Positions 44,548 to 53,647 of a stretch of 64,000 nt of DNA are shown here, piece after piece. This DNA comes from Mesorhizobium loti CJ3sym. Lineage in GTDB: Bacteria > Pseudomonadota > Alphaproteobacteria > Rhizobiales > Rhizobiaceae. The translations under genes and the position numbers were made by a program. The DNA is taken from NCBI RefSeq assembly GCF_000472785.1, contig NZ_AXAL01000003.1:186001-250000 (forward strand). Direction: 5' to 3'. A model generated the notes under the pieces. The model did not search any database. It saw nothing but the letters and a program-made list of their open reading frames with translations, and was not told the DNA's origin. Position 1 is the first letter of the stretch. Each line of letters opens with the position of its first letter.

Positions 44548-44633
44548 AAAGCAACCCTTCGCCGGCGCATTGTCATCAAGGCGTCTCGGCATTCCTGTTT
44601 CACCACCCAAGACAGCAACTGGACGAAGCGAAC

Positions 44634-46688
44634 ATGAAGAATTTGTGGAACGACGACGCGGCCGAGAAACTCGTTGCCGACTATGCGAAGAAGGGCGTCG
44701 GCCGCGACCTAGCGCTGCGCGTCTACACGACGCGGCTGCTGGGTGGCGTGCCGCAGCTGGTTCTGCATGGCGGCGGCAACACCTCCTGCAAGATCAAGGC
44801 GACCGACCTCGTCGGTGACGAATGGGACGTACTGTGCGTCAAGGGCAGCGGCTGGGACATGGCTGTCATCGAGCCGCAGGGCCTGCCGGCGGTCAAGATG
44901 GGCGCCCTGCTCAAGGCGCGCGCGCTGGACAAGCTCGCCGACGAGGACATGGTTGCGCTGCAACGGGCGAACCTCATCGACCCCTCCTCGCCCAACCCTT
45001 CGGTCGAGACGCTGCTGCATGCCTTCCTGCCGCACAAATTCGTCGACCATACCCATTCGACCGCCATCCTGGCCATCGTCGACCAGGAAGACTCGAAGCC
45101 GCTGGTGAAAACGGTGTTCGGCAGCAAGATGGGCTACGTGCCCTACATCATGCCGGGTTTCGACCTCGCCAAGGCGGCGGCCGACGTCTTCGATGCCGAC
45201 CCTGATGTGGAAGGCCTGATCCTCGACAAGCACGGCATCTTCACCTTCGGCGACGATGCCAAACAGGCCTACGACCGGATGATCCACTATGTGAATGTTG
45301 CAGAGGACTACATCGCCAAGCACGGCAAGCCGCAAGCGGCCAAGGCGGTGCTGCCGGCAAAAGTCGCAACGCCGGCTTCCATCGCGCCAATGCTGCGCGG
45401 CGCCGTCGCGGTGGCGCGCGGCGAAGGCCGCTTCGACCGCATGATCTCCGACTTCCGCACCTCCGACGCGATCGTCGATTTCATCAACTCGTCCAAGATT
45501 GCCGACTACGCCGGACGCGGTGTTTCGACGCCTGATCTGTCGATCCGCATCAAGACCGGGCCGATGGCGGTGCCGGCGCCCGATGCCGACAAGGCCGGCG
45601 ACTACAAGGCTGTGATCAAGAGCCATGTCGATGCCTTCGTCGGGGATTATCGCACCTATTTCGAGACCAATGACGCGCTCGACGACGTCAAGCGCACCAT
45701 GCTCGACCCGATGCCACGGCTGACACTAGTGCCGGGCCTCGGAATGTTCGGTCACGGCCGCACGCTGAAGGACGCGAAGATCGCTTCCGACGTTGGCGAG
45801 ATGTGGATCGAGGCGGTGCGGGGCGCTGAGGCGGTCGGCCATTTCCATCCGCTGTCCAAGGCCGACCTCTTCCCACTCGAATACTGGTCGCTGGAACAGG
45901 CCAAGCTTGCCTCCAACAAGCCCAAGCCACTGACCGGCCAGGTGGTGCTGATCACCGGCGGCGCCGGCGCGATTGGTGCTGCAACCGCGAAGTTGTTCGC
46001 AGACAATGGCGCCCATGCCGTCGTGGTCGATCTCGATGCCGAAAAGGCCGCCGATGCCGCCAAGAAAGCCGGCAACAATTCGATCGGCGTCGGCGCCGAC
46101 ATCACCGATCCCGTGCAGGTACGGGCCGCCTTCGACAAAGCGGTTGCGGTGTTTGGCGGCGTCGACATCCTCGTCTCCAATGCCGGTGCAGCCTGGGAAG
46201 GCCGGATCGGCGAGCTCGACGATGCGCTCCTGCGCAAGAGTTTCGAACTCAACTTCTTCGCCCACCAGTCGGTGGCGCAGAACGCCGTTCGCATCATGTT
46301 GGAACAGGGCACCGGTGGCGTCTTGTTGTTCAACACCTCCAAGCAAGCCGTCAATCCGGGCCCGAAATTCGGCGCCTACGGCGTGCCGAAGGCGGCGACG
46401 TTGTTCCTGTCCAGGCAATACGCGCTCGACTACGGCGCCCACGGCATCCGTTCGAACGCCGTCAATGCCGACCGCATCCGCTCGGGCATTTTGACCGACG
46501 CCATGATCGCCAGCCGCTCGGGCGCGCGCGGCGTGTCGGAGAAGGAATACATGTCCGGCAATCTGCTTGGCCAGGAGGTCACGGCGCAGGATGTAGCACA
46601 GGCATTCCTGCATCACGCGCTGGCCGAACGGACGACGGCCGATGTGACGACGGTCGACGGCGGCAACATCGCGGCGGCGCTGCGGTAG
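44634..46688 (+). CDS. Fused class II aldolase / short-chain dehydrogenase
   Basis: 684 residues from the ATG at 44634. The N-terminal class II aldolase domain (about 1-430) has LHGGGNTSCKIK and a zinc-site VDHTHSTA near residues 138-144. The C-terminal SDR domain has TGGAGAIG near 441-448, SNAGAAWEG near 520, and the catalytic Tyr582 and Lys586 (YGVPK). The architecture is that of rhizobial RhaD, which cleaves rhamnulose-1-phosphate to DHAP plus lactaldehyde. No rhamnose genes are near, but mtnK, mtnA and a pentose-type ABC transporter are. 5-Methylthioribulose-1-phosphate or 5-deoxyribulose-1-phosphate is therefore a plausible substrate. Confidence 0.82.
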   Translation: MKNLWNDDAAEKLVADYAKKGVGRDLALRVYTTRLLGGVPQLVLHGGGNTSCKIKATDLVGDEWDVLCVKGSGWDMAVIEPQGLPAVKMGALLKARALDKLADEDMVALQRANLIDPSSPNPSVETLLHAFLPHKFVDHTHSTAILAIVDQEDSKPLVKTVFGSKMGYVPYIMPGFDLAKAAADVFDADPDVEGLILDKHGIFTFGDDAKQAYDRMIHYVNVAEDYIAKHGKPQAAKAVLPAKVATPASIAPMLRGAVAVARGEGRFDRMISDFRTSDAIVDFINSSKIADYAGRGVSTPDLSIRIKTGPMAVPAPDADKAGDYKAVIKSHVDAFVGDYRTYFETNDALDDVKRTMLDPMPRLTLVPGLGMFGHGRTLKDAKIASDVGEMWIEAVRGAEAVGHFHPLSKADLFPLEYWSLEQAKLASNKPKPLTGQVVLITGGAGAIGAATAKLFADNGAHAVVVDLDAEKAADAAKKAGNNSIGVGADITDPVQVRAAFDKAVAVFGGVDILVSNAGAAWEGRIGELDDALLRKSFELNFFAHQSVAQNAVRIMLEQGTGGVLLFNTSKQAVNPGPKFGAYGVPKAATLFLSRQYALDYGAHGIRSNAVNADRIRSGILTDAMIASRSGARGVSEKEYMSGNLLGQEVTAQDVAQAFLHHALAERTTADVTTVDGGNIAAALR

Positions 46689-46703
46689 GCAGAACTTTCC
46701 TTG

Positions 46704-46731
46704 CGATCCCCTACCGCAAGGCAGGGGATCG
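46704..46731 (+). terminator. Hairpin after the aldolase-SDR gene
   Basis: CGATCCCCT / AGGGGATCG, 9-bp arms with a 10-nt loop, 15 bp after the stop codon. No T-tract follows. Confidence 0.5.
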
Positions 46732-46751
46732 AGGCATGAGATACAGGAAAC

Positions 46752-46768
46752 CTAACAAATATTGTTAG
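46752..46768. promoter_or_regulatory. Probable ParD operator
   Basis: CTAACAA-ATA-TTGTTAG is a perfect 17-bp palindrome 28 bp before the antitoxin start. It is flanked by a repeated GATACAGGA (46739 and 46783). Confidence 0.6.
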
Positions 46769-46796
46769 TTCTTGTGAGGTGTGATACAGGATCGGC

Positions 46797-47072
46797 ATGA
46801 AAGCTGAACCGATGCGCACTCTCACTATCTCGCTTACCGCTAAGCAGAGTGCTCGCCTGCAAAGCGCCATCGAAGGTGGTGGCTATGCCTCCAACAGCGA
46901 GATTGTCCGCGACGCCTTGCGCCTGTGGGAGCAGCGCGAGGAATTGCGTGCCCTAGAACTCGAGCACCTGAAACACGCCTATGCCGACGGCATGGCCAGC
47001 GGCAAGCCGGTGGAAATCGACCCCGCCGAGTTTCTACGCAATCTGAAAGCAGAACGCCGCGCTCGTGGCTAG
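46797..47072 (+). CDS. parD: ParD-like ribbon-helix-helix antitoxin
   Basis: 91 residues; an ATG at 46812 is an alternative start. The N-terminus MRTLTISLTAKQSARLQSAIEGGGYASNSEIVRDALRLWEQREE is a typical ribbon-helix-helix DNA-binding domain of type II antitoxins. The C-terminal acidic and helical part would wrap the toxin. The gene overlaps the toxin gene by 8 bases, normal for parDE pairs. Confidence 0.85.
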   Translation: MKAEPMRTLTISLTAKQSARLQSAIEGGGYASNSEIVRDALRLWEQREELRALELEHLKHAYADGMASGKPVEIDPAEFLRNLKAERRARG

Positions 47073-47352
47073 ATATCGGCTCACACCTCGCGCCTCGCAG
47101 GATTTGCGGGACATCTGGCACACAATAGCAATCGACAATGAAAAGGCAGCGGACAGGCTGCTGATGCGCATTTTTGAGAAGCTGGACCTCGCGGCACAGC
47201 ACCCCAAGATGGGCACGGCCCGGCCGGAATTGAGCGCGACAGCCCGCGTGCCCATCGAAGGCCGCTACATCGTCATCTACGAACCGCAACCGGACGGCGT
47301 CCTGGTCGTGGCTGTCGTCCACGGGATGCGCGATCCGGAACACCGGCTGTAA
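47065..47352 (+). CDS. parE: ParE/RelE-superfamily toxin
   Basis: 95 residues, GTG start inside the end of the antitoxin gene. The sequence MARYRLTPRASQDLRDIWHTIAIDNEKAADRLLMRIFEKLDLAAQHPKMGTARPEL ... VPIEGRYIVIYEPQPDGVLVVAVVHGMRDPEHRL matches the plasmid-stabilisation/ParE fold with its conserved RYxIxY strand. ParE toxins target DNA gyrase in studied cases; RelE-like mRNA cleavage cannot be ruled out. The pair is complete and looks intact. Confidence 0.86.
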   Translation: MARYRLTPRASQDLRDIWHTIAIDNEKAADRLLMRIFEKLDLAAQHPKMGTARPELSATARVPIEGRYIVIYEPQPDGVLVVAVVHGMRDPEHRL

Positions 47353-47374
47353 AGCGAGAGCCTGCCTCAATATG

Positions 47375-47401
47375 AAAAGAGCGGCTCATGGCCGCCCTTT
47401 T
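47375..47401. terminator. Bidirectional terminator between parE and the ABC binding-protein gene
   Basis: AAAAG-A-GCGGC, TCATG, GCCGC-C-CTTTT: a stem with A-tract on one side and T-tract on the other, between convergent genes. Confidence 0.75.
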
Positions 47402-47420
47402 GCGTTTATCAGACCCGCGT

Positions 47421-48473
47421 CTACTTCGCGTTCGGGTTCGGCATCCAGGCCGGCATGGCGACATCGGCATGGGCGAACTGCGGCAGCTTGGCCGACAGGT
47501 CTTCCATGTTCTTGATGTCCTTGTCGATCAGCTCCTTCTGGGTGATGAGCGTCGGCGGCACGATGACGTTGTGGCCGGGGTCTTCACCAGCGAGCAACTG
47601 CGCCAGCGCTCGCACCGAGACCTGGCCGACCACGGCCGGATTGGTGGCCGCGGTCGCGGCCCAGGCACTGTCGGGCTCGCGCATCGCGGCAATGTCGGAC
47701 GTCGAAATATCGGCCGAATAGATCTTGATCTTCTTGTTCAGGCTGGCCTCGTCGACGGCGATCTTCACGCCCTTGGCGAATTCGTCATAGGGGGCGAACA
47801 TCACATTGATGTCGGGGTGGGCAGTCAACACCGAACGCGCCTGGTTGGCGACGGAGTTGGCGATCGGGTTGTCGAGCGTGCCGAACATCGCCACTTCCTT
47901 GATGCCCGCATACTTCTTCTTCACATCAATCCAGGTTTCGTTGCGGCGGTCGAGCGGCGCGATGCCGGCGACATAGACATAGCCGGCGTTCCAGCTTTCG
48001 CCATTGTCCTTGACGGCCTGCTCGAGTGCGAGGCGCGCCAGATCCTTGTCCGACTGCTCGATCTGGGGGATCTTCGGGTTTTCGACATTGACGTCGAAAG
48101 CCACCACCTTGATGCCGGCGTCGACCGCGCGCTGCGCGGCATCCTTCATCGATTCCGTCAGGCCGTGCTGGATGATGATGCCCTGCACGCCGAGCGCGAT
48201 GGCCTGGTCGACCATGTCGGACTGAAGGGCGGCATCCTGGCGACTGTCGAGCACACGCAGGTCGATGCCGAGCGCCTTCGACTGTGCCTCGACCCCCGAG
48301 AGATAGGCCTGGAAGAAGTCACCGGTCGAGAGATAGCGCACCAGCGCGATCTTGACGCCCGGCTTGTCGAACGGCGCCGGCTTGTCGGCGGCCAATGCCG
48401 GAAACTGCATCAGCATGGTCGCGCCGGCCAGCCCAAGCGCGATCTTCCCCAAAACTCTTTTTGTGATGTTCAT
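47421..48473 (-). CDS. Ribose-type ABC transporter substrate-binding protein
   Basis: 350 residues from the ATG at 48473, preceded by GGAGGAAAA. A Sec signal (RVLGKIALGLAGATMLMQFPALAA) precedes a periplasmic-binding-protein type 1 fold (GVKIALVRYLSTGDFFQAYLSGVEAQSKALGIDLRVLDSRQDAALQSDMVDQAIALGVQGIIIQHG). It is the final gene of a three-gene operon with a permease and a double ATPase. The divergent neighbours mtnK-mtnA suggest 5-methylthioribose or another 5-substituted ribose as ligand. Confidence 0.87.
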   Translation of the reverse strand: MNITKRVLGKIALGLAGATMLMQFPALAADKPAPFDKPGVKIALVRYLSTGDFFQAYLSGVEAQSKALGIDLRVLDSRQDAALQSDMVDQAIALGVQGIIIQHGLTESMKDAAQRAVDAGIKVVAFDVNVENPKIPQIEQSDKDLARLALEQAVKDNGESWNAGYVYVAGIAPLDRRNETWIDVKKKYAGIKEVAMFGTLDNPIANSVANQARSVLTAHPDINVMFAPYDEFAKGVKIAVDEASLNKKIKIYSADISTSDIAAMREPDSAWAATAATNPAVVGQVSVRALAQLLAGEDPGHNVIVPPTLITQKELIDKDIKNMEDLSAKLPQFAHADVAMPAWMPNPNAK

Positions 48474-48521
48474 CTTGTTTTCCTCCACTCTTGTTGAACC
48501 CAAAATCCTACCCGGCCGAAA

Positions 48522-49517
48522 CTACCCCCTGCCCCTGCCCGAGAGGGCAAAGGTGAAGACAAGGGCGACGACCAGAACCACGCCCTTGACGAAATCCTGC
48601 GTGTAGTAAGGCGCGTTCATCATCGTCAGGCCCTGCAGCAAGATGCCGACGAACAGCGCGCCAATTGCCGTGCCAAAGGCGTTCGGCTTGGCGGCGCCAA
48701 GCACCGCGTAGCCGATGAGCGCCGCGGCAACAGCATCGAGCAGCAGATTATTACCCGAGGCGATGTCACCGCGTCCAAGCCGGGCGGCGAGCAAAATGCC
48801 GCCGATCGAGGCAAAAACTCCTGAAATAACGTAGGCCCAGATCTTGTATGCCTTGACAGGCGCACCGGCGAGTTCGGCGGCGCGCTCATTGGAGCCAACG
48901 GCGTACATCATGCGGCCGAAGCGGGTGTATTCGAGGAAGAACCAAATCACCACGGCCAGCACCAGCAGCACCACCACCGACACCGGAATGAGGTTCGGGA
49001 TGAAGAAGTCGAAGCGGTGGCGACCGAGCGCCAGGAAGGCGTCTGAGAATTTGCCGTTGGCGACCGAGCCGTCGGGCATGGTCATGCCGGTGGCGATCGA
49101 TCGGCCTTCGGTCGGGATGCGCTGCAGGCCGACGAGCAGGAACATCATGCCGAGCGTCGCCAGCAGATCGGGCACGCGCATGTAGACAATCAGCCAGCCA
49201 TTGATCAGGCCGACAATGGCGCCGATGAGCAGACAGGCGACGACCGCGACGACCGCGTTCTGTTCCAGCACCACCATGACATAGGAAGCCGCCATCATGG
49301 CCGATGTGGCGACCGAGCCGATCGACAGGTCAAAGCCGCCGACGACCAGCGTGGCGGTGACGCCGAGCGCCAGCACGCCGGTGATGGCGACCGACTGGAA
49401 GATGAAGACGGCACTTTGCGGCGAGACGAAACCGTCGGCGGCGATCGCGAAATAGGCGACCAGCCCGAACAACAGGACAATGAAGCCATAGCGGATGGCG
49501 TGGTCGCGCAGCGTCAT
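48522..49517 (-). CDS. Ribose-type ABC transporter permease
   Basis: 331 residues from the ATG at 49517, normal for RbsC-like proteins. An in-frame TTG at 49580 would give 352. Around nine hydrophobic spans are visible, with the BPD_transp_2 motifs GVTATLVVGGFDLSIGSV, GLINGWLIVYMRVPDLLATLGMM and YAVGSNERAAELAGAPVKAYKIWAYVISGVFASIGGILLAAR. It should dimerise to form the sugar pore. A 16-codon mini-ORF just upstream ends on its start codon, which may couple translation. Confidence 0.88.
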   Translation of the reverse strand: MTLRDHAIRYGFIVLLFGLVAYFAIAADGFVSPQSAVFIFQSVAITGVLALGVTATLVVGGFDLSIGSVATSAMMAASYVMVVLEQNAVVAVVACLLIGAIVGLINGWLIVYMRVPDLLATLGMMFLLVGLQRIPTEGRSIATGMTMPDGSVANGKFSDAFLALGRHRFDFFIPNLIPVSVVVLLVLAVVIWFFLEYTRFGRMMYAVGSNERAAELAGAPVKAYKIWAYVISGVFASIGGILLAARLGRGDIASGNNLLLDAVAAALIGYAVLGAAKPNAFGTAIGALFVGILLQGLTMMNAPYYTQDFVKGVVLVVALVFTFALSGRGRG

Positions 49518-49564
49518 TCCGCGCACCCCGGCGCCGCTGCCCACTTTACCCAACTCGAACCCAT
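49514..49564 (-). other. Possible 16-codon leader ORF coupled to the permease gene
   Basis: An ATG at 49564 with GGAG nearby opens a reading frame encoding MGSSWVKWAAAPGCAE. Its TGA stop overlaps the permease ATG as ATGA. Whether it is translated is unknown; it could hand ribosomes to the permease start. Confidence 0.3.
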
Positions 49565-49598
49565 GCTCACTCCATTCCAATTCTACCCGCCGCCACGC

Positions 49599-51110
49599 TC
49601 AGGCCGCGCTGTGCAACGGCCCACCAGCAACCTCGGCCAGCAGGCGGTCGAGATCGACATCGGCATTGCGGTGTTCACCGACGATTGTGTGCTCCGACAT
49701 GACCAGGATGCGGTCGGCCGTCTCCAGCGCCTCGTCGAGTTCGGTGACGAACAGGAGTGTCGCGCGACCATTGGCGCTTGCCCTGAGCTTGGCGGCAATG
49801 TCGCGCCTGGCCGAAATGTCGACGCCCTGAAACGGCTCGTCGAGGATGAACAGCGTGGCATCCTGCGCCATCCAGCGGGCGACCATCACCTTCTGCTGGT
49901 TGCCGCCGGACAGTGCCGACATTTCGTCCTTCTCGGAGCGGCAGACGATGCTGAGTTCCTCGATCTGCCGGCGCGCGGTGGCGCGCTCGAGGCGGCGCTT
50001 GAGCACGCTCAGATTCGACATCCGCTTGAGGAACGGCAAGCTGACATTGCGCTCGATGTTGAAGTCGCCGACGATGCCGCTGGTGGCGCGATCCTTGGCG
50101 ACGAGGAACACGCCCGCCGCGATCGCATCGCCGGCCGAGCGCGGCATGTAGGGCTTGCCGTTCATCGTCATGGTGCCGGCAAGCGGCTTGCGCACACCAA
50201 ACAGCGTCTCGGCAAGTGCCGTCTTGCCGACGCCGACGAGGCCGGTGATGGCAACAACCTCGCCATCGCCGAGTGTCAGGGAGATTGGCTTGGCACCCTG
50301 CGCGATGCGCAGGCCTTCCACGGTCAGGACCGCCTTGACCGAGTCCCTGGCAACGATCTGGTCAAGATGAATCTTGCGGCCGAGCATGGCATTGACGGCG
50401 CCTTCATAGTCGAGCGGCTTGGCGTCGAAGACACCCGAAATGACGCCGTCACGCATCGAGACGATGCGGTCGGCAAGCCGCCTGATGTCGGACATGCGGT
50501 GCGAGATGTAGAGGATCGCCACGCTCTGATCGCGCAGCCGGTCGATCAGCGCAAACAGCCGATCGGCCTCGGCGCTGGAGAGCGAGGAGGTCGGCTCATC
50601 GAGGATCAGCACTTTCGGCTGGTGCGCCAGCGCCCGCGCGATCGCCACCATCTGGCGATCGGCAAGCGACAGATCGCTGACGCGGGCCTTCAAATCGATC
50701 GTCAGCCCCATGCGGTCGGCAACCGCCTTGGCCTCACGGCGCACGCGGGCCGGATTGAACAGGGTCGGCGCGCCCTTACCGCTCAGCCTGTCCAAGGTCA
50801 GATTGGTGGCGACATCGAGGTCGGCTACGACCCCGTCATTGATGTTCTGGTGCACGGTGACGACGCCCGCGCGAATCGCTTCCGCCGGCTTTGCCGGGGC
50901 AAAATCCTGGCTGGCGAGCGTCATGGTGCCGCCGCCGCGTTCGTAGACGCCGCTGATGATCTTGACGAGGGTGGATTTGCCGGCGCCGTTGGCGCCCATC
51001 AGCACGGTCACTTCGCCGGCATGGAGGTCCAGCGAGACGCCCCCAAGCACCTCGTTGCGGCCAAAGGATTTCCTCAGTCCCTCTACGCGGAACACGGCAT
51101 TGCCGACCAT
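49599..51110 (-). CDS. Ribose-type ABC transporter double ATP-binding protein
   Basis: 503 residues from the ATG at 51110 with GGGAGGA upstream; an upstream in-frame GTG at 51170 lies within the operator. Two ABC domains as in RbsA: Walker A GANGAGKST near residue 38 with LSLADRQMVAIARALAHQPKVLILDEPTSSLS, and a degenerate second half (GLVGVGKTALAETLFG, LSGGNQQKVMVARWMAQDATLFILDEPFQGVD). It energises pentose-type uptake with the two downstream genes, and starts next to a perfect palindrome shared with mtnK. Confidence 0.9.
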   Translation of the reverse strand: MVGNAVFRVEGLRKSFGRNEVLGGVSLDLHAGEVTVLMGANGAGKSTLVKIISGVYERGGGTMTLASQDFAPAKPAEAIRAGVVTVHQNINDGVVADLDVATNLTLDRLSGKGAPTLFNPARVRREAKAVADRMGLTIDLKARVSDLSLADRQMVAIARALAHQPKVLILDEPTSSLSSAEADRLFALIDRLRDQSVAILYISHRMSDIRRLADRIVSMRDGVISGVFDAKPLDYEGAVNAMLGRKIHLDQIVARDSVKAVLTVEGLRIAQGAKPISLTLGDGEVVAITGLVGVGKTALAETLFGVRKPLAGTMTMNGKPYMPRSAGDAIAAGVFLVAKDRATSGIVGDFNIERNVSLPFLKRMSNLSVLKRRLERATARRQIEELSIVCRSEKDEMSALSGGNQQKVMVARWMAQDATLFILDEPFQGVDISARRDIAAKLRASANGRATLLFVTELDEALETADRILVMSEHTIVGEHRNADVDLDRLLAEVAGGPLHSAA

Positions 51111-51146
51111 GCATTCCTCCCTGATCGAGACGCTATGGTCAATATC

Positions 51147-51175
51147 GGCAATTGTCAACACGATTGACAATTGCC
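51147..51175. promoter_or_regulatory. Perfect 29-bp palindrome between the ABC operon and mtnK
   Basis: GGCAATTGTCAA (51147-51158), CACGA, TTGACAATTGCC (51164-51175): 12-bp exact arms. Its place in the divergent promoter region suggests one repressor controls import and the kinase/isomerase genes together. Confidence 0.75.
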
Positions 51176-51246
51176 AGATCGCTTCCTAGCTTGGCCACGC
51201 CGCCATGCCTCCGTTATGTTCGGAGTGCATATGCGAGAGGATGATG

Positions 51247-52521
51247 ATGACTCAGAAATTGCCGTTCGAAGCACTGTCGGTGGAGACGCTTGCAACGCGC
51301 CTCTCCACGAATGAGCCGCTGTGCGCCAAGATCGGCCAGGACACGAGCACCTGGAAGGTCCGTGAGGTCGGCGATGGCAATCTCAATCTGGTGTTCATCG
51401 TCGAGGGCGCCAGCGGTGCGGCCGTGGTCAAGCAGGCCCTGCCCTATGTCCGACTGGTCGGCGACAGCTGGCCATTGCCGCTGAAGCGCTCCTTCTTCGA
51501 ATATCACGCGCTGACCAGGCAAGAGGCGCGCGCACCCGGCTCCGTGCCGGCAATCTATTATTTCGATGAAGGCCAGGCGCTGATCATCATGGAGTATCTG
51601 GCGCCGCCACACATCATTTTGAGGCGCGCCCTGATCGATGGGCGCCAGTTGCCCAACATCGCCAGGGATATCGGCCTGTTCATGGCCCGCACGCTGTTTC
51701 GCGGCTCCGATCTCTCCATGCCGACCAAAGACCGCAAGGCCGACCTGGCGCTGTTCGCCGACAATGTCGACCTCTGCGGCATCACCGAGGACCTGGTGTT
51801 TTCCGATCCCTATTTCGACGCCAAGCTGAACCGGCATACCTCGCCGCAGCTCGACGTCCTCGTTGCCGAACTGCGCGCCGATCGCGACCTCAAGGTCGAG
51901 GCCCAACGTCTGAAGCACATCTTCGCCGCCAATGCCGAAACGCTGCTGCATGGCGACCTGCATTCCGGCTCGATCATGGTCACAGACACGGAGACCCGGA
52001 TGATCGATCCGGAGTTCGCCTTCTACGGTCCGATGGCCTTCGACGTCGGCATGCTGCTCGCCAATTTCTGGATGTCCTTCTTCTCACAGCGTGGCCACGA
52101 GGGGAGCGGCAAGCGCGACGCCATGCGCGCCTATCTGCTCGAGGTGACGATCGAGACGTGGTCGGTGTTTCGCGCTGAGTTCTCACATCTGTGGCGCAGC
52201 GAGCGCACCGGCATGCTCTACCAAAAAAGCCTGTTCGAGGATCAGGGCGACAGCCTGGGCGCCGAACAGGCGCTCGACCATGTGCTGCACCAGATCTGGA
52301 CCGATCTGCTCGGCTTTGCCGGCATCGAGGTGCACCGGCGCATCCTCGGCCTCGCTCACAATGCCGATTTCGAGACCATTGCCGACGAGGATCTGCGCGC
52401 CTCTTGCGAGGCCAAGGCGTTGAAATTCGGCCGTCACATCGCCGTCAACCGGCGCCAGATACACAGCATCGACGAGGTCAACACCCTGGCCACGCTGATC
52501 GAACAGGAGAGCAGCATTTGA
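51247..52521 (+). CDS. mtnK: S-methyl-5-thioribose kinase
   Basis: 424 residues from the ATG at 51247, the third of three consecutive ATGs and the one properly spaced from GAGAGG. It has the aminoglycoside-phosphotransferase-like fold with [13 protein letters not shown] near the N-terminus, the catalytic [13 protein letters not shown] near residue 236, and the metal-site [17 protein letters not shown]. It phosphorylates methylthioribose to its 1-phosphate in the methionine salvage / 5'-methylthioadenosine route. The stop overlaps the mtnA start (TTGA). Confidence 0.9.
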   Translation: MTQKLPFEALSVETLATRLSTNEPLCAKIGQDTSTWKVREVGDGNLNLVFIVEGASGAAVVKQALPYVRLVGDSWPLPLKRSFFEYHALTRQEARAPGSVPAIYYFDEGQALIIMEYLAPPHIILRRALIDGRQLPNIARDIGLFMARTLFRGSDLSMPTKDRKADLALFADNVDLCGITEDLVFSDPYFDAKLNRHTSPQLDVLVAELRADRDLKVEAQRLKHIFAANAETLLHGDLHSGSIMVTDTETRMIDPEFAFYGPMAFDVGMLLANFWMSFFSQRGHEGSGKRDAMRAYLLEVTIETWSVFRAEFSHLWRSERTGMLYQKSLFEDQGDSLGAEQALDHVLHQIWTDLLGFAGIEVHRRILGLAHNADFETIADEDLRASCEAKALKFGRHIAVNRRQIHSIDEVNTLATLIEQESSI

Positions 52522-53612
52522 ACGTCGGCGAGCGCCACTATCGTACCATCTGGTTGAGCGACGACGGACGTTCGGTCGAGATCATCGACCAGCGCTGGCT
52601 GCCGCATGATTTCCGTATCGAAAGGATCGGCACCGTTTCCGGCATCGCTACCGCCATTCGCGACATGTGGGTGCGCGGCGCGCCGCTGATCGGCGTTACA
52701 GCCGCCTATGGCGTCGCCATGCAGATGGCGGATGATGCGTCCGACGCAGCGCTCGATGCCGTGTGGGAGACGCTGCACGAGACACGCCCGACGGCGATCA
52801 ATCTGCGCTGGGCGCTGGATGAGATGCGCCGCTTCCTTCGCCCGCTGCCACCGGAACAGCGCGCTGCGGCCGCTTATCGGCGCGCCAGTGAGATCGCCGA
52901 TGAAGATGTCGGGCTGAACCGCGCCATCGGCGAGAACGGACTGGCCATCATCAAGGCGATTGCCGCGCGCAAGCAGCCGGGCGAGCCGGTCAATATTCTT
53001 ACCCATTGCAATGCCGGCTGGCTGGCGACCGTCGACTACGGCACGGCCACTTCGCCGATCTACCTGGCAGCGGAAGCCGGCATCCCGGTCCACGTCTATG
53101 TCGATGAAACACGCCCGCGCAACCAGGGCGCCCAGTTGACCGCCTGGGAGATGGCCGGCCATGGCGTGCCGCACACGCTGATCGTCGACAATGCCGGCGG
53201 CCATCTGATGCAGCGCGGTGAAATCGACATGGTGATCGTCGGCACCGACCGCACCACCGCCGATGGCGATGTCTGCAACAAGATCGGCACCTATCTCAAG
53301 GCGCTCGCCGCCGCCGACAATGACGTGCCGTTTTATGTCGCCCTGCCCTCGCCCACCATCGACTGGACGGTGCATGACGGGCTGAAGGAGATCCCGATCG
53401 AGCAACGTTCGGCCGACGAGGTTTCACTGGTGTGGGGCAAGACCGCCAATGGCGACATCGCCCAGGTGCGCATCTCGCCCGAAGCAACGCCCGCGGCCAA
53501 CCCGGCCTTCGACGTGACGCCGGCGCGGCTGGTGACCGGCTTGATCACCGAACGCGGCATCGCCAAGGCCTCGCGCGAGGGCCTGAAGGCGATGTTCCCC
53601 GAGCGGGCGTAG
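52518..53612 (+). CDS. mtnA: Methylthioribose-1-phosphate isomerase
   Basis: 364 residues if started at the TTG at 52518, overlapping mtnK by 4 bases; the open frame further upstream lies inside mtnK and is rejected. eIF2B-like fold with [34 protein letters not shown] containing the catalytic Cys, the [17 protein letters not shown] active-site stretch and [18 protein letters not shown]. It converts methylthioribose-1-phosphate to methylthioribulose-1-phosphate. No mtnB, mtnC or mtnD follows, so the next step may be an aldolase. Confidence 0.92.
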   Translation: MNVGERHYRTIWLSDDGRSVEIIDQRWLPHDFRIERIGTVSGIATAIRDMWVRGAPLIGVTAAYGVAMQMADDASDAALDAVWETLHETRPTAINLRWALDEMRRFLRPLPPEQRAAAAYRRASEIADEDVGLNRAIGENGLAIIKAIAARKQPGEPVNILTHCNAGWLATVDYGTATSPIYLAAEAGIPVHVYVDETRPRNQGAQLTAWEMAGHGVPHTLIVDNAGGHLMQRGEIDMVIVGTDRTTADGDVCNKIGTYLKALAAADNDVPFYVALPSPTIDWTVHDGLKEIPIEQRSADEVSLVWGKTANGDIAQVRISPEATPAANPAFDVTPARLVTGLITERGIAKASREGLKAMFPERA

Positions 53613-53647
53613 CGTTAGCACCCGGCTGACTAGGTACAGCGCGGAAT

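Noticed and set aside
44634..46688. Rhamnulose-1-phosphate aldolase (rhaD)
   Set aside because: The architecture matches, but no rhamnose isomerase, kinase or transporter genes are present; the name was withheld.
49416..51167. 583-codon open frame on the + strand
   Set aside because: Antisense to the ABC ATPase and permease genes, whose motifs are unmistakable.
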